Shown: positions 61,625 to 64,000 of the stretch, one piece after another
How the letters are laid out: every line of letters begins with the position of its first letter
Numbering within the stretch: position 1 is the stretch's first letter
From: Pseudomonas fluorescens
GTDB taxonomy: Bacteria > Pseudomonadota > Gammaproteobacteria > Pseudomonadales > Pseudomonadaceae
Direction of reading: 5' to 3'
Assembly: GCF_001307155.1 (NCBI RefSeq)
Contig: NZ_CP012830.1
Span: 186,001-250,000 of the forward strand
DNA length: 64,000 bases
Notes under the pieces: generated by a model
Told to the model about the DNA's origin: nothing
The model's database searches: none
What the model saw: only the letters and a program-made list of their open reading frames with translations
Made by a program: the position numbers and the translations under genes

Positions 61625-63073
61625 ATGACTCTCTATCTGAACCTCGCCGAATTCATCAGCAGCCGCATCGAGCAGGGCCTTTATGGGCCAGGCGAGCGCC
61701 TGCCCTCTGTGCGTACGCTAAGCCAGGAACACGGCGTCAGCCTGACCACCGTGCAACAGGCCTATCGCGTACTTGAATCTTCGGGGCTGGCGATACCGCG
61801 CCCCAAGTCCGGTTACTTCGTGCCGACCGACCGACACATGCCGGAACTGCCGCAGATGGGCCGCCCGACCTTGCGGCCGGTGGACATTTCCCAGTGGGAC
61901 ATGGTGCAGGAACTGATGCGTTTCGGACAAAGCGCCAGCGTCGTGCAGTTGGGTTGCGGCATGCCGGATGTCACCGCCCCTACCCTCAAGCCGCTGCTCA
62001 CCGCCATGGCGCGCATCAACCGGCGCAGCGACAGCCAAAGCCTGAAATACAATCACATCCAAGGAGTGCCGGTCCTGCGCGAACAAATCGCCCGGCTGGC
62101 CATCGACTCCGGCTGCCGCCTGATCCCGGCCGAGATCATCGTCACCAGCGGTTGCCAGGAAGCCCTGTCAACCGCCATCCGGGCGATTTGCGTGCCGGGC
62201 GACATCATTGCCATCGCCTCGCCGAGCTACCACGGGATGATGCAAATCCTCAATGCCACCGGTTTGAAGGCCCTGGAGATTCCCACCGATCCAGTGACCG
62301 GCATCAACCTGGAAGCCCTGGAAATGGCCCTCGAACAGTGGCCGATCAAAGCCATCCAGGTGACCGCCAACTGCAACAATCCGCTGGGCTACATCATGCC
62401 CGACGACCGCAAGCGCACTCTGATCCGCCTGGCCCAACGCTTCGATGTGCCGATCATTGAAGACGACATCTATGGCGACCTGTCCCATCGTTATCCACGG
62501 CCGCGCACGCTGAAGTCCTTTGATGAAGACAACCGCGTGCTGCTCTGCAGTTCATTTTCCAAGACCCTGGCGCCTGGCCTGCGCGTCGGCTGGATTGCAC
62601 CAGGGCGCTACCTGCAACAAGCGCTGTACATGAAATACATCGGCTCCGGCACCACCGCGACCCAGCCACAACTAGCCGTCGCCGAATTCATCGCCAAGGG
62701 TAACTACCTGCTGCATCTACGACGCATGCGCAAGCAATACAAACGCAACGGCGACCTGATGACCGAATGGGTCAGTCGTTACTTCCCGGCAGGCACCCGC
62801 GTCAGCCAGCCGCAGGGCGGCTTTACCTTGTGGGTCGAACTGCCGGAAGATTTCGACACCTATTCCCTCAACCGCCTGCTCGAAGCCCAAGACGTACAAG
62901 TCGCCAACGGCAACATCTTTTCGGCGGCCGGCAAATACCGCAACTGCATTCGGCTCAACTTCGCCAACGCACCTAATCGAAAAATCGAAATGGCCGTGAG
63001 CAAGGTCGGCCAGACCATCAGCCAACTGATACACCTGGATTCAGGTTTCGGGCCTCCGGCACCCAACGCTTAG
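61625..63073 (+). CDS. MocR-family PLP-dependent regulator (gvgR-like)
   Basis: 482 residues: N-terminal GntR-type winged helix (EFISSRIEQGLYGPGERLPS; HGVSLTTVQQAYRVLESSGL) fused to a fold-type I aminotransferase domain with the PLP Lys in CSSFSKTLAPGLRVGW and Asp/Tyr in IIEDDIYGDLSHRY. Divergent from the biosynthetic operon. It has no obvious Shine-Dalgarno; ATG 61625 is 8 bp from the last repeat of the operator, so bound regulator may block its own translation or transcription. It should sense an amino-acid-like ligand through PLP, plausibly a pathway intermediate. Confidence 0.88.
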   Translation: MTLYLNLAEFISSRIEQGLYGPGERLPSVRTLSQEHGVSLTTVQQAYRVLESSGLAIPRPKSGYFVPTDRHMPELPQMGRPTLRPVDISQWDMVQELMRFGQSASVVQLGCGMPDVTAPTLKPLLTAMARINRRSDSQSLKYNHIQGVPVLREQIARLAIDSGCRLIPAEIIVTSGCQEALSTAIRAICVPGDIIAIASPSYHGMMQILNATGLKALEIPTDPVTGINLEALEMALEQWPIKAIQVTANCNNPLGYIMPDDRKRTLIRLAQRFDVPIIEDDIYGDLSHRYPRPRTLKSFDEDNRVLLCSSFSKTLAPGLRVGWIAPGRYLQQALYMKYIGSGTTATQPQLAVAEFIAKGNYLLHLRRMRKQYKRNGDLMTEWVSRYFPAGTRVSQPQGGFTLWVELPEDFDTYSLNRLLEAQDVQVANGNIFSAAGKYRNCIRLNFANAPNRKIEMAVSKVGQTISQLIHLDSGFGPPAPNA

Positions 63074-63437
63074 CGTTAAACAGACCGCATAGCATCGAAG
63101 ACGAGGCGGAATCTCCGACAAAACGGCTTTCGCAGCGGAGAGCGCGGGTCGTTGGGCAGCGAGTTTTTTGGCGGTAATGCAGGGGTGACGATCATCGAAG
63201 AGATCGAACATCTGCGGCATGGGGTCGACGTTTTTGGAGGGTCTGGTCCTTTGTGCCCGCGGGTATCCAGATCGGGTTTGGATGATCTCGAACGCTGGCT
63301 TGTCAGTACGCTCAATAGACTGAGCGAGAGGGTGGGTGGGGGAACAGAAACACACCTTCTACCAAGGTGCCTCTCAAGCTCATTAGGGTCGTTACGAAAA
63401 CTCGCCGAGCGGCGATCAAGCAAGTTTCCTACAGAGC
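63074..63437. other. Region without a gene that I can support
   Basis: 364 bp after the MocR gene. A minus-strand frame (63041-63355) reads partly protein-like (MPQMFDLFDDRHPCITAKKL) but has no ribosome site and runs into the MocR 3' end; it may be a gene remnant. No repeat or RNA gene is seen. Confidence 0.4.
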
Positions 63438-64000
63438 CTATGGGGAGTGGTACGACCTGCGGGACGAGGGCTGCGCGCCCTTGATGGCAACGACCGGGAC
63501 ACGTAGTTCGGGTTGTGTGATGTCATAGACCTGCAGTTCACACCCTTCCCCCCGATCTACGAAGACAAACTCCGCCAGATAGACCTTTTGCTTCTCGGGA
63601 ATAAAGGTACTAGTGATCGGCCCACAGGCGTAATACGACGAGACGGTCGGATTGGCGGTTACCTTTTTCTCAAACTTGTTCTTCGACGGGTTGAATACAT
63701 AGTCTTCGTTGTAAAGCGTCCGATAACCCGGTGCCGGAACGTGACTACTAATCGTCGATGACCCGCCCACCTGCAAAATCTGGCCGGGATCGGCCTGTAT
63801 TTCCAGCTGGGGGAAATGCTTGGAGACCGCGCTGCTGAGACGACTGAACCAGCCGCCGACTTTATTGCGAAACGGTTTGACTACTGTCCCCAGATGATCG
63901 GGACGTGTATCCGGGTCGTTACCTCGGACCACTTCAAAATCTACTGGGTTGGCCGTATCGCCTGATGCCTGCATGATCACTTTGGCATGTTGATCATCTA
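63438..64000 (-). CDS. Hypothetical protein, N-terminus outside the window
   Basis: At least 186 residues, open on the minus strand to the window edge (start not visible; a GTG/ATG occurs at 63980/63974). The visible part has DFEVVRGNDPDTRPDHLGTV, GGWFSRLSSAVSKHFPQLEI, a central GSSTISSHVPAPGYRTLYNE and a Tyr/Val-rich end (KVYLAEFVFVDRGEGCELQV). No family recognised. It seems to be outside the vinylglycine-type operon, on the same strand as that operon but separated by the MocR gene. Confidence 0.6.
   Translation of the reverse strand, partial: DDQHAKVIMQASGDTANPVDFEVVRGNDPDTRPDHLGTVVKPFRNKVGGWFSRLSSAVSKHFPQLEIQADPGQILQVGGSSTISSHVPAPGYRTLYNEDYVFNPSKNKFEKKVTANPTVSSYYACGPITSTFIPEKQKVYLAEFVFVDRGEGCELQVYDITQPELRVPVVAIKGAQPSSRRSYHSP

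Noticed and set aside
63041..63355. 104-residue minus-strand ORF after the MocR gene
   Set aside because: No ribosome site, overlaps the MocR 3' end, and composition is mixed; noted only as a possible remnant.

Overview
The window is chromosomal DNA of a Pseudomonas, most likely of the P. fluorescens group. Support comes from the gene order nasA-cobA-oprF-sigX-cmpX-cfrX-cmaX-rraA-estX-ppsA/ppsR and rloABC-pabB-thrH-cysH, which matches P. aeruginosa PA1779 down to PA1756 as I remember it, from Pseudomonas-type REP/REPIN repeats, and from high-GC codon use. No tool was run. Family names come from reading the proteins, and synteny or cluster comparisons are from memory.

Layout. (1) 1-12.5 kb, core: the end of assimilatory nitrate reductase and cobA (siroheme for nitrite reductase), a back-to-back terminator, then the envelope-stress block oprF, sigX, cmpX, cfrX, cmaX, followed by rraA, a Rieske protein, an alpha/beta hydrolase, and the divergent pair ppsA/ppsR. 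(2) 12.5-21 kb: a complete 2-methylcitrate operon for propionate use (regulator-prpB-prpC-acnD-prpF-prpD), with a 12-bp palindrome that looks like the regulator's operator. (3) 21-27.6 kb: the three-gene rlo operon, pabB, thrH and cysH, separated by REPINs. (4) 27.6-42 kb, mixed accessory DNA: LysR/SDR pair, HAD phosphatase, a RelE-like/XRE toxin-antitoxin pair, a glycine-zipper protein, a complete group IIC intron placed directly after a terminator, small lipoproteins, an Aer-like chemoreceptor and several small unknown genes. (5) 42-51.7 kb: a short-chain polyhydroxybutyrate locus (phaR, phasin, DUF3141 protein, phbR and phbBAC), resembling the phbRBAC loci of a few PHB-making pseudomonads. 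(6) 51.9-63 kb: a one-strand biosynthetic operon with a divergent MocR-type regulator.

The last operon is the most interesting region. In transcription order it encodes an SGNH protein, a 27-residue peptide, a 746-residue protein with a heme-oxygenase-like diiron domain, a wrecked amidinotransferase, a LysE exporter, a NodU/CmcH-type carbamoyltransferase, a 47-residue membrane peptide, a class III aminotransferase, a formyltransferase and a second LysE exporter. Its content and order agree with what I remember of the gvg cluster of P. fluorescens WH6, which makes the germination-arrest factor 4-formylaminooxyvinylglycine and needs two ORFs under 150 nt. Both tiny ORFs can be placed here, each with a ribosome binding site. 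The amidinotransferase has large internal deletions plus a one-base frameshift, suggesting that a guanidino-type branch of the pathway has been lost in this strain.

No rRNA, tRNA or CRISPR array was seen. The genes at both window edges are cut.
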